57,845 nucleotides of DNA from an uncultured Sphingomonas sp. (GTDB lineage: Bacteria > Pseudomonadota > Alphaproteobacteria > Sphingomonadales > Sphingomonadaceae): the NCBI GenBank assembly GCA_913776255.1, contig CAJYLV010000056.1, forward strand, positions 1 to 57,845, in the 5' to 3' direction. Position 1 is the first letter of the stretch; the number at the start of each line of letters is the position of its first letter. Under the pieces are notes generated by a model. That model saw nothing but the letters and a program-made list of their open reading frames with translations. It did not search any database and had not been told where the DNA came from. Shown piece after piece: positions 18,417-26,810 of the stretch. Made by a program: the position numbers and the translations under genes.

Positions 18417-18493
18417 CGTCATTGCGAGCGTAGCGAAGCAATCCAGGCCGTCGTGGTCCGGCCCTGGATTGCCGCGCTACGCTCGCAATGACG
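18417..18493. repeat. Family A palindromic repeat
   Basis: Starts CGTCATTGCGAGCGTAGCGA and ends with its inverse around GTCGTGGTCCGG. It lies 39 bases before the DUF885 start codon, between that gene and the atp operon terminator. Confidence 0.92.
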
Positions 18494-18572
18494 AAAGAAG
18501 GTTCCTTGTCAACGCTGTGGCGCCGATGTCGGCAGCGGCAAGGCCGATGGCGCGAATGAGCAGCCGTCAGAA

Positions 18573-18600
18573 ACGAAAACGGGCGCCGTTGGCGCCCGCT
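18573..18600 (-). terminator. Intrinsic terminator of the Fo atp operon
   Basis: Read on the minus strand, the arms GCGGGCGCC and GGCGCCCG form a GC-rich hairpin with an AAC loop, followed directly by TTTTCGTTT. It lies 30 bases past the atpF stop codon. This is the clearest factor-independent terminator in the window. Confidence 0.88.
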
Positions 18601-18629
18601 CCGTCTCGTTGATCCCGAACGCCGTCAGG

Positions 18630-19247
18630 TCAGTTGAGGCGTCCGACCCCGGAGATCGCGCGATCGACCAGCGCGCGGTCGGCGCCCGCGTCGTGGCGCT
18701 CGGCGATCAGCGCCGCCGCGGCGGCGGTCGCCGCTTCGGCGGTCCGCGCGCGGACCTCGGCGATCGCGGCGCGCTCGGCGGCGGCGATCTTGTCCTCGGC
18801 CATGCGGGTGCGACGCTCCATCAGCGCCTCGGTGTCGCGCTTGGCCTTGGCGAGAATTTCGGCCGCCTCGTGATGCGCATTGTCGCGCATCTTGGCAGCG
18901 TCGGCCTCGGCACCGCGGGCGCGTGCGGCATATTCGTCGCGCAGCGCCTCGGCTTCCTTGCGGAGCGCGGCGGCCTCGTCGAGCTGGTGGCGGATCTCGC
19001 CGATGCGCTTGTCGAGCATCGCCCCGATCGCGGCGGGCACCTTCCACACGACCATGCCGATCAGCACGACCAGCGCCGCAATGCCGACCCAGCCGGTGTC
19101 GTTGAGGCCGAGCGCGGTCGGCGCGGCGTGCGACTCGCCGTCGCCGGCGCTGGTGCCGGCGTGGATGCCGCTGCCGTTCGCCATGTCCTGATGCTCGAGC
19201 GGCTGCGCCTCGAGATCCTGCGCCAGCGTGGAAGAGGGATTAGCCAT
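18630..19247 (-). CDS. atpF: ATP synthase Fo subunit b
   Basis: A 205-residue peripheral-stalk subunit linking the a subunit to F1. A membrane helix at about residues 53-74 (WVGIAALVVLIGMVVWKV) is followed by a long charged, alanine-rich coiled coil. Ahead of the helix is an unusual hydrophilic lead of about 50 residues. The sequence MAN occurs at residue 1 and again at residue 22, so translation could start at 19184. The ATG at 19247 overlaps the end of the b' gene by eight bases. It is the last gene of the operon. Confidence 0.9.
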   Translation of the reverse strand: MANPSSTLAQDLEAQPLEHQDMANGSGIHAGTSAGDGESHAAPTALGLNDTGWVGIAALVVLIGMVVWKVPAAIGAMLDKRIGEIRHQLDEAAALRKEAEALRDEYAARARGAEADAAKMRDNAHHEAAEILAKAKRDTEALMERRTRMAEDKIAAAERAAIAEVRARTAEAATAAAAALIAERHDAGADRALVDRAISGVGRLN

Positions 19248-19734
19248 GATTCAGCTGCCTGCGGACCGCCTCGTTGGCGGCGTCCGTGGGGACCGCGACG
19301 CCCGACAGGCGCTGGACCAGCTCCTGCGCGGCTTCGGTCGCGATCGTCTGTACGTTGACCATCGCCGCCGCCTTGGCGTTGCCGATGGCGACGTCGTGGT
19401 GCGCGATCCGCTCGGCCAGATCGGCGTCGGCGCTGCGCAGCTGCGCCTCGGCGGCGGCCTGCGCCTTCGCCTTGGCGGCGGCGACCTCGGCCTGCGCGGT
19501 GGCGCGCGCCGCATCCATGTCGGCATTCCACGCCGCCTCGGTCCGGTCGGCCTCGACCCGTGCCGCTTCGGCACTGGCGAGATCCTGCGCGATCTTCGAT
19601 TCGCGCAGCTCCATCACGCCCTGCACCCTGGGCACCATCATCTTGCCGATCCCGAAATACAGGATGCCGAAGGTGATGAGCAGCCAGAAGAGCTGAGAAG
19701 CGTAGGTGGCGGCGATCTGACTGATTTGCGGCAT
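19240..19734 (-). CDS. atpF2: ATP synthase Fo subunit b' (second b-type subunit)
   Basis: A 164-residue b-type stalk subunit. A single N-terminal membrane segment (LFWLLITFGILYFGIGKMMV, about residues 13-32) precedes an alanine/glutamate/arginine-rich helix. Alphaproteobacteria carry a pair of divergent b subunits, b' and b, in this gene order, and the one next to the c subunit gene is b'. The ATG at 19734 starts MPQISQIAATY, as in relatives. It lies 68 bases after atpE and overlaps atpF. Confidence 0.9.
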   Translation of the reverse strand: MPQISQIAATYASQLFWLLITFGILYFGIGKMMVPRVQGVMELRESKIAQDLASAEAARVEADRTEAAWNADMDAARATAQAEVAAAKAKAQAAAEAQLRSADADLAERIAHHDVAIGNAKAAAMVNVQTIATEAAQELVQRLSGVAVPTDAANEAVRRQLNHG

Positions 19735-19802
19735 GCCGGTCCCTTGGCTGGTCGTCGTAGCACTGGCCCGGCCGACGCGACGCCGACCGGGCAAGTTTCA
19801 TG

Positions 19803-20030
19803 TTACGCGACGAACACCAGGATGATCATCGTCACGAAGGCGAGCAGGCCCAGAAGCTCTGCACCGGCGAAGCCGATGAACAGGCGGCCCTGCTGGCCGT
19901 CGGCGGCACCCGGGTTGCGCAGCGCGCCTTCGAGAAAGGCGGCGAACACGTTGCCCACGCCCAGCGCGGCGATGCCCATGCCGATCGCGGCGAGACCGGC
20001 GCCGAGCAGCTTGGCGGCGTTTGCGTCCAT
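19803..20030 (-). CDS. atpE: ATP synthase Fo subunit c
   Basis: A 75-residue two-helix hairpin that forms the proton-driven rotor ring. Helix 1 carries the glycine-rich packing motif (GAGLAAIGMGIAALGVG), the loop has RNP, and helix 2 carries the proton-binding glutamate in FAGAELLGLLAF. A good GGGAG ribosome binding site lies nine bases before the ATG. The larger gap after this gene than before may help the high c-subunit yield, which is inference. Confidence 0.96.
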   Translation of the reverse strand: MDANAAKLLGAGLAAIGMGIAALGVGNVFAAFLEGALRNPGAADGQQGRLFIGFAGAELLGLLAFVTMIILVFVA

Positions 20031-20071
20031 GATAATAACTCCCGTTGAAACTCAGTGGTGGAAAAGGAAAC

Positions 20072-20860
20072 TCAGTGCAGGTTGACCGCGTCGTTCAGAT
20101 AGACGCTGGTCAAGAGCGCGAAGACGTACGCCTGGATGGCCGCGACCAGCAGCTCCAGCAGCGTGATGCCGATCATCAGCACGAAGCTGGGTAGCGACAC
20201 GATCGCGATATAGCCCGGCCCGAGGTTGATGCCGTTGATCACGAACGCCGCCAGCACCTTGAGCAGGATGTGCCCCGCGGTCATCGCGACGAACAGCCGC
20301 AGCCCCAGCGAGAACGGACGGACGAGGAAGCTCAGCAGCTCGACGACGAAGATCAGCGGGATCATCGGCAGCGGCGTGCCGTGCGGCACGAACAGGCTGA
20401 AGAAGTGGAAGCCGTGCTTGCCGAAGCCGACGATCAGCACGATCGAGAAGCTGATGATCGCCAGCACGCCGGTGACGGTCAGGTGGCTGGTGATCGTGAA
20501 CGGGTGCCAGCCCGGCACGATGCCGACCGGCATCAGGCCCAGCACGTTGGCGAACAGGATGAACATGAACAGTGAGAAGACGTAGGGAACGAAGCGCTTG
20601 CCTTCCGGCCCGACGTTCGAGGTCAGCATGTTCTGGACGAAGCCGGTGAAACCCTCCACCGCCGCCTGCCAGCGACCGGGGACCAGCTCGCGCTTCATCC
20701 CGCCGAGCATGAACAGCCACAGCGCGACCAAGGTGATGACCATCCACAGCGCGGAATTGGTGAACGACAGATCATAGCCGCCCACGATCCAGGGCCGACC
20801 GAGCACGGGCTCGATCAGGAACTGGTGCATCGGATCGATCTTGCCGCCTTCTGCCGCCAC
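20072..20860 (-). CDS. atpB: ATP synthase Fo subunit a
   Basis: A 262-residue membrane subunit that holds the proton half-channels beside the c ring. The essential arginine is in LSFLVRPFSLGLRLFVAMTAGH, and the late SVYLNDAVNLH end is typical of alphaproteobacterial AtpB. The start is taken as the GTG at 20860, giving VAAEGGKIDPMHQF, the usual beginning in sphingomonads. Another in-frame GTG at 20881 is possible. It follows atpI by 26 bases. Confidence 0.92.
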   Translation of the reverse strand: MAAEGGKIDPMHQFLIEPVLGRPWIVGGYDLSFTNSALWMVITLVALWLFMLGGMKRELVPGRWQAAVEGFTGFVQNMLTSNVGPEGKRFVPYVFSLFMFILFANVLGLMPVGIVPGWHPFTITSHLTVTGVLAIISFSIVLIVGFGKHGFHFFSLFVPHGTPLPMIPLIFVVELLSFLVRPFSLGLRLFVAMTAGHILLKVLAAFVINGINLGPGYIAIVSLPSFVLMIGITLLELLVAAIQAYVFALLTSVYLNDAVNLH

Positions 20861-20886
20861 TGCGAGGTTCCCGTTTCTCACATACG

Positions 20887-21219
20887 TCAAGCGCCCGGAT
20901 CGCCCGGGCGCCTGTTCGTCAACCGAATGATTTGCCTGAACGCCACCGCGATTCCAAGGAACAGCATGACGATCAGTCCCCAGGGCGCGGTGCCGGTCCA
21001 GCGGTCGATACACCAGCCGATCAGCGCCGATCCGACCAGACTTCCGATCAGGGCGGCGAGTACGCGATTGCCGAGCGAATACCCTGCATCCGCATCGTTA
21101 CGTACCGTTCCCTGCCGAATCGCTTCGTCCCGGCGCGCCTGTTCCAGTCGACGATCGAGCTGGGTCAGGCGCGGGTCGTCCGCGTCGTGGAAATCCCGTC
21201 CGGAACCGTTCTCCGCCAC
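20887..21219 (-). CDS. atpI: ATP synthase assembly protein AtpI
   Basis: A 110-residue small membrane protein with a charged N-terminal half (RLTQLDRRLEQARRDEA) and two hydrophobic helices (ALIGSLVGSALIGWCID and WGLIVMLFLGIAVAFRQI), typical of the AtpI/Q family that assists c-ring assembly. The GTG at 21219 is chosen because GAGGGTGG lies upstream and the length fits; a longer frame to 21270 is open. It is the first gene of the operon. Confidence 0.82.
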   Translation of the reverse strand: MAENGSGRDFHDADDPRLTQLDRRLEQARRDEAIRQGTVRNDADAGYSLGNRVLAALIGSLVGSALIGWCIDRWTGTAPWGLIVMLFLGIAVAFRQIIRLTNRRPGDPGA

Positions 21220-21299
21220 GCAGCCACCCTCACCCTGGTTTTTTCTCGCCGGGGACACGGGTGCGCGCAAGCGGCGAGCAGCCCCGCCAAGGCCCGGCC

Positions 21300-21328
21300 C
21301 GGTTAGACGGGGGGTTAAGGGGTGTCAA
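21300..21328 (-). promoter_or_regulatory. Candidate promoter of the atp operon
   Basis: On the minus strand a perfect TTGACA (21328-21323) is followed after 17 bases by TAACCG (21305-21300). The -10 is poor against the enterobacterial consensus, which is common in GC-rich alphaproteobacteria. It would give a leader of about 75 bases before atpI. No transcript data support it. Confidence 0.45.
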
Positions 21329-21388
21329 CCGTTGCGAACACCGGCGTCGGTCCCGCGAAGCCCGCCATCGCTCCTGCGCTCCCTCCCC

Positions 21389-21520
21389 GTCGCTCCTGCG
21401 CAGGCAGGAGCCTATGACTGCGCCGTGTCGAGAGCCACCTGACACAATGACCCCGGCACGTGTGTCAGGCTTCCTGCACAGGACGACACAGACATGGGCC
21501 CCTGCCTGCGCAGGGGCGAT
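21389..21520. repeat. Family C long palindromic repeat
   Basis: Second copy of the element at 16309. The arms GTCGCTCCTGCGCAGGCAGG and CCTGCCTGCGCAGGGGCGAT enclose CTGACACA / TGTGTCAGG. It lies between the ydbL stop and the atp promoter, both on the minus strand. Confidence 0.88.
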
Positions 21521-21536
21521 GGTTGCGCCCTCGCCG

Positions 21537-21914
21537 TCAGACGCAGCGGGGGTCACGTTCCGGCGCGCCGGCGCCGCGCGTTTCCCAAGACCCGCCCGGC
21601 GTGCGGTACTTCTCGCCCGGCTTGGTCTGCGCGATCAGGTTGCAGCCGCTGGTGAAGGCGAGCTGCTCGACGGTCGCGCCCGACGCCTGCGCCTTTTGCG
21701 TGTACGCCGCCTTGCGCTGGATGTTGATGTTGCTGACCAAAGCGCGCAGCGACGCCGAGCCGCTGCCGACCACGCCCAGATAGCCGTCGGGCTGCTCGCC
21801 GACCTCGCCGGCCGCGCGCGCGGCGGCATAGGCGGGATCGCGCTGCGCCCAGGCGGCGACCGGCACCGCGACCGCGGCCAATGCGGCGATCAGGACAAGG
21901 CTCTTCATACGCAT
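21537..21914 (-). CDS. ydbL: YdbL-family (DUF1318) periplasmic protein
   Basis: A 125-residue exported protein with a signal peptide ending AAWAQ (about residue 24). The body matches DUF1318: AARAAGEVGEQPDGYLGVV, then VSNINIQRKAAYTQKA and a late cysteine pair. In E. coli, YdbL modulates the YdbH-YnbE lipid-transport bridge. It is the last gene of a tight three-gene operon, three bases after ynbE. ATG at 21914; a second in-frame ATG is two codons later. Confidence 0.9.
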   Translation of the reverse strand: MRMKSLVLIAALAAVAVPVAAWAQRDPAYAAARAAGEVGEQPDGYLGVVGSGSASLRALVSNINIQRKAAYTQKAQASGATVEQLAFTSGCNLIAQTKPGEKYRTPGGSWETRGAGAPERDPRCV

Positions 21915-21917
21915 GGC

Positions 21918-22133
21918 TTAGAAAATCCCCGGATTCTGCTGGATCAGCGACTTGGCGTCATTGTCGAGACGGTACACCACTTCCTGCGTCACATTGATGT
22001 TGAGGTTGATCTGGATCGGCTTGTCGGGCGCGGAAATGTTCACGCACCCTCCCAATCCGCCGGCCAGCGTCAGCATCGCCATCAAGGCATAGGTCGTGGG
22101 GCGCATCGCGTTCGTCAATCCTGTTCCCATCAT
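21918..22133 (-). CDS. ynbE: YnbE-like lipoprotein
   Basis: A 71-residue lipoprotein with lipobox LAGGLGGC (cysteine at residue 30), then the YnbE core INLNINVTQEVVYRLD and NPGIF at the end. In E. coli, YnbE is an outer-membrane lipoprotein that joins YdbH to make a periplasmic bridge for phospholipids. The ATG at 22133 overlaps the ydbH stop as ATGA. Starting at the ATG at 22106 would give a more normal 21-residue lipoprotein signal and cannot be excluded. Confidence 0.88.
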   Translation of the reverse strand: MMGTGLTNAMRPTTYALMAMLTLAGGLGGCVNISAPDKPIQINLNINVTQEVVYRLDNDAKSLIQQNPGIF

Positions 22134-25100
22134 GGTACATTCTCGCTTGCGGGCGGCTGAACGCCCGTCTTCCGGTTCTGCTCGTCGATCAACGCCTGCA
22201 AGTTGCGCTTCACCAGCCGCTGCGGGTCGTAGAAGCTCGCCGCCGAATCGATCAGCCCGCGGAACGGCGCGCGGATCGTGATGTTGAAGCGGATCGGCAG
22301 CCGGGTCAGCCGGCGGAGCAGGAAATTGCTCTTCGCGCCGGCGCCCTGCTTGATTCCGATGAAGCTGACCCCCGTGACCATCTCGCCGGCGAGCGGCCCG
22401 TTCATCTGCACGTCGAGGCTGCGGTACGTCAGCGAGCGCAGCGACTGGAAGGCGAGATTGCCCCAGACGCCGAGGTCCTTTTCGGTCAGCTCGCCCAGAT
22501 AGGCGATCGACCCGCCGCCATCGCGCGCGGTCAGGCGTCCGTCGGCGATCCGTCCGCCCTGTTCGTCGAAGATCATCGGCAACACGCCGTCAAAGGTGCC
22601 GGTGGCGTTGAGGTTCGAGAAGTCGAATTGTTGCAGGAACTTACCCGCATCCATCCCGTCGACGCGGAAGGTCATGCGCCGCGCCGCATCCGATCCGAAA
22701 TCGAGCGTGGTCGGATCGAGCGTCAGCGTGCCGCCCGCGAACGGCCAGCGCGCCGTCTCGACCTGTACCTTGAGGTCGGGGAGCAGCCGGTAGACGATCC
22801 GGCCGTCGGTCACCGCGATGCCGGGATTGATCGAGGTCACGGTCGCGACCTGATCGGGCGCGCTCACCAGCCCGAGCAGGTCGGTGAAGCGGACCGTCCC
22901 CGCCAGCCCGGTCACCGGGCCGAACGCGGCGGCGAGATTCATCGCGTCGGTCGAGAACGTGCCGGTGCTGTCGACGCGCTGCGGCGTCCAGCGGATCTCG
23001 CCCTGCCCGCGCATCGTCCCCGCCACGTCGGCGATGACCCCGAACGTCAGCCGGGTCAGCAGCTCGGGCTGGAAACCCTTGGCGAAGGTGATGCCCGGCA
23101 CCGTCAGTCGCGCCGCGCCGCTGCCGCTCGACAGCCGGTGATCGATCGCCAGCTGCGCGACCGGCGTACCGGTGGTCGGTTCGAACAGCCGGCCGGTCGC
23201 GCGGATCGACCCGCCGTCGAGCACGAAGGCGATGTCGCGCGCCGCCATCGGCTGGAAGCGCGGCGCCGCGGCGGTGTCCGCGACGCGCAGCGCACCGTCG
23301 AGCATCAGCCGGCGCCCGTCGAACCGCCAATTGCCCTCCCCGGCACTCATCAGCAGCGGCACCGTCCCTATCTGCCCGCCGCCGCCCGCGAACGTGCCTT
23401 GCGCGCCGCCGCCGGTGACCTGCCCGGTGAGCCGCGTCGCCGCGATGCGGGTCGTGCCGATCGTGGTGCCGACATCGCTCAGCACGAAGCCGCGGTCGGC
23501 GAGCGCCAGCGTCGCGCCGCCGGTGTCGAGCCGGAACGCCGATCCGCCCAGCGTCCCGGCGAGCCGCGTCGCGCCCAGCCGCGCGCCGCCGCGGACGCTG
23601 CCGTCGGCAACCTCGACCAGCGCCGTCCCCGTGGGACAGAGCCGCAGCGCGCCGCCCGCCAGCATCAGGCTGGAGACCGTCAGCCGCTCGAACCCGACCG
23701 GGGTGCAATCGGGATTGACGGTCAGCCGCCCGCGCCGGTCCCACAGCGCGGCGATCGGCACGCGCAGCCGCTCGACGCGCCCGCCTGCCAAGGGTCCGCT
23801 GAGCGTCACCTCGGTCATGACTCGCGTCGCGCCCTGTCCGCCGGTCGTGAAGCGAACCGGCGTCAGCGTCAGCGCCGCACCATCACGGGCGTAGGGCGCG
23901 AGCTGCGCGGTCCCGCTGATCGCCGCGCCGGGCGCGGGCTGCGCGAGCCGCACCGTCGCGCTCGGCAGTCCGCCACCGCCGAGCGTCATCCGCCCGGCCA
24001 GCTGGACGCCCGCCGGGTGCCCGATCGTCACCGCGCCGTCGTCGAGCGCGGCATGCGCGCCGGTGGTGCTGGTGATCGTCGCGCGCTCGATCGTCAGCAG
24101 GGTGCGGTCGCCGGTCGCCAGCGCCAGCTCGGTGGCGACCCGCATGTCCCCGCTCGCGCGCGCCGCATCGCGCGCCGCCCCCGCCAGCAGCGGCGCGACC
24201 GGCAGCCCTGCCGCACTATCGCCGAGCGTCGCGAGCGCGCGCTGCTGCGCGGGGGCCAGCGCGACATGCTGCGCGACGAGCCGGCCCGCGAGCGTCGCGC
24301 GACCGTTGGCCAGCCGCCACTGCCCCTGCCAGTCGGTCGCCGCGCTGCTCGCCGTCGCGGTCCGCACACCGTCGACCATCGCGGTCGCGATGCCGGTGGT
24401 GCGATCGGCATCGCCACGGAAGCGCGTCGCGAGGTTGACGTTGCGGAGCGCCGCCGCCGCGGTGCGGATGCGCGCCGCGGTCACCTGCGTCCGCCCGAAC
24501 CAGCGATCGAAGTGCGGCGACAGGCCGAGATCGAGGTCGCCCGCCACCGCTTGCGCCGCCACGCCGTCGCAGGCGATCGCGGTGGCTTGCGCCGGCCCGG
24601 CGACGCGCGGCGCGGTCGCGGTCACGCGCAGCGCCAGGTCGGCGTGCAGCCCGCCGATCCGGCATCCGGCGACCGTCAGCCGCGGCGCGATCGCCGCGAG
24701 CCGCCCGCGGAACCCGTCGTTGAGCCGTCCCCGCCCGCTCAGCCGCAACGCCGCCGCGCCGTAGGGCGTGGCGAGCGCGATCCGGGCGTCCGCGATGTCG
24801 ACGTCGAGCGCAGGCAAGGTCGTGGGGCCGCCCGTGGCGGCGGGAAGCAGCCGGTCGATCGCGCCCAGCGATATTCTGCCGTCGCGCAGCCGCGCCGCCA
24901 CCCGCACCTGCCCGGCGCGCACCGCGACCAGCTTTGGCCCGGACAGCGTCAGGTCGGTCTGCGTCTCGATCCAGTCCGCGATAAGATCGGGGCGGGCCGG
25001 GTCGCCGATCACGACATCGGTCAGCCGCTGCCGCCCCAGCCCGAGATCGGCGATATGGTAGCGCGCCGGCACGCCCTTCGCCGCCAGTTCCTTGTCGATC

Positions 25101-25201
25101 ACCCGTGTCGCGATCGGCACGCGCGACAGCCACAGCCCACCACCGGCGGCGAGCGCCAGCATCGAGACCGCGACCGCCATGCGCCGGGCCGTGTCGCTCA
25201 C
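22130..25201 (-). CDS. ydbH: YdbH-family AsmA-like lipid transport protein
   Basis: A 1023-residue protein anchored by one N-terminal membrane helix (residues 8-25) with a very long beta-rich periplasmic body, as in the AsmA-like bridge proteins YhdP, TamB and YdbH. The C-terminal segment (LARRDGG... GVSFIGIKQGAGAKSNFLLRRLTRLPIRFNI) matches the YdbH family (DUF 'dicarboxylate transport'). These proteins move phospholipids to the outer membrane. The start is a GTG at 25201; an ATG at 25180 is the alternative. It leads the ydbH-ynbE-ydbL operon and is divergent from radC. Confidence 0.88.
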   Translation of the reverse strand: MSDTARRMAVAVSMLALAAGGGLWLSRVPIATRVIDKELAAKGVPARYHIADLGLGRQRLTDVVIGDPARPDLIADWIETQTDLTLSGPKLVAVRAGQVRVAARLRDGRISLGAIDRLLPAATGGPTTLPALDVDIADARIALATPYGAAALRLSGRGRLNDGFRGRLAAIAPRLTVAGCRIGGLHADLALRVTATAPRVAGPAQATAIACDGVAAQAVAGDLDLGLSPHFDRWFGRTQVTAARIRTAAAALRNVNLATRFRGDADRTTGIATAMVDGVRTATASSAATDWQGQWRLANGRATLAGRLVAQHVALAPAQQRALATLGDSAAGLPVAPLLAGAARDAARASGDMRVATELALATGDRTLLTIERATITSTTGAHAALDDGAVTIGHPAGVQLAGRMTLGGGGLPSATVRLAQPAPGAAISGTAQLAPYARDGAALTLTPVRFTTGGQGATRVMTEVTLSGPLAGGRVERLRVPIAALWDRRGRLTVNPDCTPVGFERLTVSSLMLAGGALRLCPTGTALVEVADGSVRGGARLGATRLAGTLGGSAFRLDTGGATLALADRGFVLSDVGTTIGTTRIAATRLTGQVTGGGAQGTFAGGGGQIGTVPLLMSAGEGNWRFDGRRLMLDGALRVADTAAAPRFQPMAARDIAFVLDGGSIRATGRLFEPTTGTPVAQLAIDHRLSSGSGAARLTVPGITFAKGFQPELLTRLTFGVIADVAGTMRGQGEIRWTPQRVDSTGTFSTDAMNLAAAFGPVTGLAGTVRFTDLLGLVSAPDQVATVTSINPGIAVTDGRIVYRLLPDLKVQVETARWPFAGGTLTLDPTTLDFGSDAARRMTFRVDGMDAGKFLQQFDFSNLNATGTFDGVLPMIFDEQGGRIADGRLTARDGGGSIAYLGELTEKDLGVWGNLAFQSLRSLTYRSLDVQMNGPLAGEMVTGVSFIGIKQGAGAKSNFLLRRLTRLPIRFNITIRAPFRGLIDSAASFYDPQRLVKRNLQALIDEQNRKTGVQPPASENVP

Positions 25202-25311
25202 GCGCGCCCTGTCGGTTGCTGGCCTGCCTCGCTCATGGTCTCGCCGTCATAGGGCAGCGCGCGCGGGCCGTGCAATTGCGTGCCACGGCGAACCGACCTA
25301 CCCCGGCGCTC

Positions 25312-26001
25312 ATGGCCGACGACGAGACGCGCGCGCTGGATGCGAAGGGGCACCGCGCCCGGCTGCGCGCGCGGTTGCTGGCCGATCCCGAGGGGCTGCT
25401 CGACCACGAACTGCTCGAATATCTGCTCGCGCTGGCGATCCCGCGGCAGGATACCAAGCCGCTCGCGAAGCGGCTGCTGGAGCGGTTCGGCCATTTGCCG
25501 GGGATCTTCTCCGCCGATCCCGCCGTGCTGGCGCAGGTCGATGGGATCGGCGACACCAGCGTCGCGGCCATTCGCATCGCGCACGCCACCGCGATCCGGC
25601 TGGTGCGCGCCCGCGCGCGCGCGGCGCCGGTGCTGTCGAACTGGCAGGCGCTGTCCGATTATCTTCATGCCGATATGGCGCACGACATGGTCGAACGGTT
25701 CCGCGTGCTGCATCTAAATACGCGCAACATGCTCGTCCGCGACGAGGTGATGGCGCGCGGCACGATCGACCAGGCGGCGGTGCACGTGCGCGAGGTCATC
25801 AAGCGCGCGCTCGATTTCGGGTCGGCGGCGCTGATCCTCGTCCACAACCATCCGTCGGGCGACCCCTCGCCGAGCCGCGCCGATATCGACATCACCCGCG
25901 CGATCGTCGCGGCCGCCAAGCCGCTCGATATCGCGGTCCACGATCATCTGATCGTCGGGCTCAACGGTCAGGTCAGTCTGCGCGCCAAGGGGCTGATGTG
26001 A
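25312..26001 (+). CDS. radC: RadC/JAB-domain protein
   Basis: A 229-residue protein. The N-terminal third is a helix-hairpin-helix-like region (VDGIGDTSVAAIRIAHA), and the C-terminal domain is a JAMM metalloprotease-like fold with His178, His180, Ser182 and Asp191 in HNHPSGDPSPSRAD. RadC was once thought to be a repair protein, but its activity is unproven. The ATG at 25312 gives a compact start (MADDETRALDAKGHRARLR). Its stop lies three bases from the convergent PhzF-like gene stop. Confidence 0.9.
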   Translation: MADDETRALDAKGHRARLRARLLADPEGLLDHELLEYLLALAIPRQDTKPLAKRLLERFGHLPGIFSADPAVLAQVDGIGDTSVAAIRIAHATAIRLVRARARAAPVLSNWQALSDYLHADMAHDMVERFRVLHLNTRNMLVRDEVMARGTIDQAAVHVREVIKRALDFGSAALILVHNHPSGDPSPSRADIDITRAIVAAAKPLDIAVHDHLIVGLNGQVSLRAKGLM

Positions 26002-26004
26002 CGA

Positions 26005-26799
26005 TCACGGCAGCAGGAAACTGCCCTCGATCGTCGTCACGCAGGTGCCGCTGAGCACCACCCTCTCTCCATCGAGGCGGCAGCCGAACCGTCCGCCGCG
26101 CGCGCTGGCCTGATAAGCCGAGAAGCTGTCGCGGCCCAGCCGCTTCGCCCAATATGGCGTCACGACCGCGTGCGCGCTGCCGGTGACCGGGTCTTCGGGG
26201 ATGCCGAACGCCGGGGTGAAGGCGCGGCTGACGATGTCGCTACGCTCGCCGGGCGCGGTGACGATCACCAGCCATCGCCCTTGCGCGGCGAGCGCCGCCT
26301 GATCGGGTTGGCAGCCACGCACCGCCCCTTCGTCGGCCAGCACCGCGACCGCATAGCCGCCGTCGTGCCACAGCGTCTCGACCGCGGAGACGCGCAGCGC
26401 GGCCACCACGTCGGGCAGATCGCGCGGCATCGGGGCGAGCGCCGGCAGCGCCAGCGCATAGCCCGCCCCGTCTCGCGCGACCTCCAGCACCCCGGCCTGC
26501 CGCGTGCGAAAGCGCACCGCGTCTCGATCCGGATCGGACGCGAGCACCACATGCCCGCTGGCGAGCGTGGCGTGCCCGCACAGCGCGATCTCGGCGGCGG
26601 GGGTGAACCAGCGCAGCTCATAATCCGCCGCGCCGCTGGCATCCGCCACCAGAAAGGCGGTTTCCGACAGATTGTTCTCCTGCGCGATCCGCAGCAGCGT
26701 CGCATCGTCGAGCCACGCCGACAGCGGCATCACCGCCGCCGGATTGCCCTCGAAGGCGCGTGTGGCGAACGCATCGACCTGCGTGAACGGGATGCGCAT
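26005..26799 (-). CDS. PhzF-family isomerase/epimerase-like protein
   Basis: A 264-residue two-domain protein of the PhzF/YddE family. It begins FTQVDAFATRAFEGNPAAV, holds the conserved catalytic glutamate (Glu46, in ENNLSETAF), and has the second-domain motif GIPEDPVTGSAHAVVTPYW. The family includes the phenazine isomerase and sugar-acid or amino-acid racemase-like enzymes; nothing nearby suggests phenazine synthesis, so the substrate is unknown. It follows the CDF gene by 11 bases and is probably cotranscribed with pdxH and the exporter. Confidence 0.9.
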   Translation of the reverse strand: MRIPFTQVDAFATRAFEGNPAAVMPLSAWLDDATLLRIAQENNLSETAFLVADASGAADYELRWFTPAAEIALCGHATLASGHVVLASDPDRDAVRFRTRQAGVLEVARDGAGYALALPALAPMPRDLPDVVAALRVSAVETLWHDGGYAVAVLADEGAVRGCQPDQAALAAQGRWLVIVTAPGERSDIVSRAFTPAFGIPEDPVTGSAHAVVTPYWAKRLGRDSFSAYQASARGGRFGCRLDGERVVLSGTCVTTIEGSFLLP

Positions 26800-26810
26800 C
26801 CGCCGCGCGC

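Noticed and set aside
18484..18512. TTGACA at 18512-18507 as promoter of the DUF885 gene
   Set aside because: The -35 is perfect, but the expected -10 (ATTGCG) lies in the repeat arm and does not match any consensus.
22628..25252. Very long open frame (about 874 codons) on the plus strand opposite ydbH
   Set aside because: It lies antisense to a well-supported gene, has no ribosome binding site and has arginine/aspartate/glutamine-rich shadow composition caused by GC-rich third positions.
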